Shown here one piece after another: positions 5,254-6,925 of a stretch of DNA of 6,925 nt. Source of the stretch: Acidobacteriota bacterium (lineage in GTDB: Bacteria > Acidobacteriota > Vicinamibacteria > Vicinamibacterales > SCN-69-37); the NCBI GenBank assembly GCA_021824055.1, contig JAKALV010000175.1, forward strand, positions 1 to 6,925. The letters are read 5' to 3'. The first letter of the stretch is position 1. The number at the start of each line of letters is the position of its first letter. The notes beneath the pieces were generated by a model. That model was given only the letters and a program-made list of their open reading frames with translations. It searched no databases and had not been told where the DNA came from. The position numbers and the translations under genes are program-made.

Positions 5254-5256
5254 TAC

Positions 5257-6090
5257 TTAATTGTGTTTTTTCGCCGTGGCATTCGGCGCGGCAGCGGCAG
5301 TATCCGGTCCTGAGCGCACGGCCTGATCCAGTGTGGTCGATGCGTGACTCCGGACCACGATCGACACGCGGCGGTTACGCGGGTCCATCGGATCCGTGTC
5401 CACATGCAGTTGCGTGTCGGCAAACCCGCGGACGGCGCGCACCTGACCCGGCCTCACGCCGGCGGATTCCATGACGCGGCGCGCGGCATTGGCGCGGTCC
5501 GCCGACAGCTCCCAGTTGCCGTACGCGGCCCCGGGCGCGTACTTCACGCTGTCGGTGTGTCCCTCGATAAGCACGTCGTTCTCGAGCTGGCCGATCTCCT
5601 CGGCAATCACGCGGAGGACGCTCACGCTCTCGCCACGCAGCACCGTGCTGCCCGAATCAAAGAAGCTCGACCCGGCGCGATCGATCAACTCGATGCGCAG
5701 GCCTTCCGCGGTCAGCTTGAACTCAATCTGATCGCGGAGGCCGGCCACCGTGGACGACTTGAGGAGTTCCGACTTGATATGGGCGGCCGCCTCGCCGAGG
5801 GCCCGCTGTTCGGCCGCCAGGTTGGTGGCGGTGCCGTTGGCGTCCGCGCCGGGCGTGCCGGCGCTCGGCATCATGCTGGTGGAGTGTTCGTTGTCGAAGA
5901 CCCCCGGATCGCGGAAGTACCCGGCCACGGCCGACTTCACCGAGGGGCTCTGATTCACGAGCCACATCACCAGAAAGAACGCCATCATCGCGGTGACGAA
6001 ATCGGCGTAGGCGACCTTCCAGGCGCCACCGTGATGGGCGCTATGTCCGGAGGACTTCTTCCGGATGATGATGACCTGGCCTCGTTCCAC
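5257..6090 (-). CDS. motB: Flagellar stator protein MotB
   Basis: MotB anchors the stator to peptidoglycan and carries the ion-binding aspartate of the channel. The 277-residue protein has a basic, His-rich cytoplasmic N-terminus, then one membrane helix (about 26-47) starting WKVAYADFVTAMMAFFLVMW, with Asp30 equivalent to E. coli Asp32. The plug segment follows (about 48-66, SVKSAVAGYFRDPGVF). The OmpA-like peptidoglycan-binding domain spans about 143-250: FFDSGSTVL, VLIEGHTDS with Asp180, NWELSADRA (192-200), and NRRVSIVV (239-246). The C-terminal tail is Ala/Thr-rich and probably unstructured. The start is GTG (6088-6090), two bases after the motA stop, with GAGG inside the motA end serving as ribosome site. 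The motA-motB pair is the standard operon, and the protein is full length. Whether it is H+ or Na+ driven cannot be settled; a proton-type MotAB seems more likely. Confidence 0.96.
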   Translation of the reverse strand: MERGQVIIIRKKSSGHSAHHGGAWKVAYADFVTAMMAFFLVMWLVNQSPSVKSAVAGYFRDPGVFDNEHSTSMMPSAGTPGADANGTATNLAAEQRALGEAAAHIKSELLKSSTVAGLRDQIEFKLTAEGLRIELIDRAGSSFFDSGSTVLRGESVSVLRVIAEEIGQLENDVLIEGHTDSVKYAPGAAYGNWELSADRANAARRVMESAGVRPGQVRAVRGFADTQLHVDTDPMDPRNRRVSIVVRSHASTTLDQAVRSGPDTAAAAPNATAKKHN

Positions 6091-6092
6091 GG

Positions 6093-6925
6093 CTAGGCCG
6101 CCTCTTTCAGTTCGCGCGCGCTGCGGCAGATCTGCTCGGTCTCCTCAAACGTCGGACGGACTTCCTCGGGAATCACGCGGCGCGAGAACTCCACGGCGAT
6201 CGCCGGCGCGCAGCCTTTGTAGATCGAGAGCAGCCCGGCCATGATGCACTGCTCGACATTGGCTTCGTCGCCCACGCGGTGTTCCATCGCCGTGGCCGTG
6301 GGCCCCACGAATCCGTACGACAGCAGGATTCCGAGGAAGGTCCCGACGAGCGCCGCGCCGACCTTTTCGCCGATCTGCGACGCGGGTCCGTCAATCGCCT
6401 GCATGGTGATGACGATGCCGAGCACGGCCGCGACGATTCCGAGGCCGGGCAGCGCGTCGGCCACCTTTTGCAACGTGCCGGACGCGGCAAGGGCATGGCG
6501 ATGCCGCACCTCGAGGTCTTCGGACATCAGGTGCTCGAAGTCATGCGGCGAGATGCCGCCGGAAATAATGACCTTGGCCGAGTCGGCCAGAAATGCCAAC
6601 GCGGAATGATTCTTCATGAACTTCGGATACCGCTTCAGCACCGGGCTGTCTTCGGGTTTCTCGAAGTGTGTTTCGAGCGCCATGACGCCCGACTGCTGCA
6701 CCACGCGGAAGAGCTGGTACAGCATCGCGAGCAGATTCTTGTAATCCTCCCGGCCGGGCGCCGGAGACATCAGGCGCTTCATCTGCGCGACGAGGTCCTT
6801 GACCACGGAGGGCGGCGTGCTAATGAGCAGCGTGCCGGCCGCCGCGCCGCCAATGATCAACAGCTCGGCGGGCTGCAGGAGGAGCAGCACTTTGCCGTCT
6901 TCCATCAAGTAACCGCCCAGGATGG
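6093..6925 (-). CDS. motA: Flagellar stator protein MotA (5' end cut by window)
   Basis: MotA forms the pentamer around the MotB dimer and transmits torque to FliG. The frame stays open to the right edge: codons before the first in-window start possibilities (TTG 6906-6908, ATG 6903-6905) read ILGGY, matching the usual ILGGYLMEGG near the MotA N-terminus. The true start is therefore outside, probably 15-20 residues upstream. Visible features are the second membrane segment after QPAELLIIGGAA, the large cytoplasmic loop (YPKFMKNHSALAFLADSAKVI and ISGGISPHDFEHLM), the helix ALPGLGIVAAVLGIVITM with the conserved Pro, GTFLGILLSYGFVGP, and APAIAVEFSRR with the second conserved Pro. The sequence order and motifs match the E. 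coli-like MotA subfamily. It is followed after two bases by motB. Confidence 0.96.
   Translation of the reverse strand, partial: ILGGYLMEDGKVLLLLQPAELLIIGGAAAGTLLISTPPSVVKDLVAQMKRLMSPAPGREDYKNLLAMLYQLFRVVQQSGVMALETHFEKPEDSPVLKRYPKFMKNHSALAFLADSAKVIISGGISPHDFEHLMSEDLEVRHRHALAASGTLQKVADALPGLGIVAAVLGIVITMQAIDGPASQIGEKVGAALVGTFLGILLSYGFVGPTATAMEHRVGDEANVEQCIMAGLLSIYKGCAPAIAVEFSRRVIPEEVRPTFEETEQICRSARELKEAA

Noticed and set aside
5344..6096. Plus-strand open frame (250 codons) opposite motB
   Set aside because: Its length follows from GC-rich codon structure of motB; there is no motif and no ribosome site.

Overview
The window looks like a piece of a high-GC, flagellated, free-living bacterium. 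My best guess is Acidobacteriota, perhaps Vicinamibacteria. This rests on overall impression: high GC, typical housekeeping proteins, TTG and GTG starts, and intergenic palindromes with a CTGAAG loop that I associate from memory with that group. It is an inference, not a measured placement. Gene density is high, and no gene-free stretch exceeds about 105 bases.

Layout, left to right. A short intergenic segment (1-70) holds a REP-like hairpin. Next comes a minus-strand block read from right to left: purD (2523 to 1237), purE (1176 to 679), then a vapB/vapC type II toxin-antitoxin pair (645 to 71) that starts only about a dozen bases after purE. The purD-purE gap is built almost entirely of repeats: a tandem 14-mer and a second REP-like hairpin whose tail supplies the purD stop codon. 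Divergent from purD is rpsU (2627-2824, plus strand, TTG start), closed by a strong intrinsic terminator. Convergent to rpsU is a second minus-strand block, read motA (partial at the right edge), motB, a hybrid sensor kinase with two receiver-like domains, and a short second kinase whose ATP-binding site is degenerate.

How the genes work together. PurD and PurE catalyse two steps of de novo IMP synthesis (PRA to GAR, and N5-CAIR to CAIR). RpsU is ribosomal protein bS21. MotA and MotB form the ion-driven flagellar stator. The two kinase genes overlap by one base, so they are probably translationally coupled, and they may form a signalling unit linked to motility. The most interesting points are the apparently dead catalytic domain beside an intact hybrid kinase, the degenerate N-terminal receiver of that hybrid kinase with Glu at the phospho-acceptor position, a predicted leaderless autoregulated vapBC promoter with 10-bp direct repeats, and the covarying palindromic repeats. 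I see no mobile element, tRNA, rRNA or CRISPR array.
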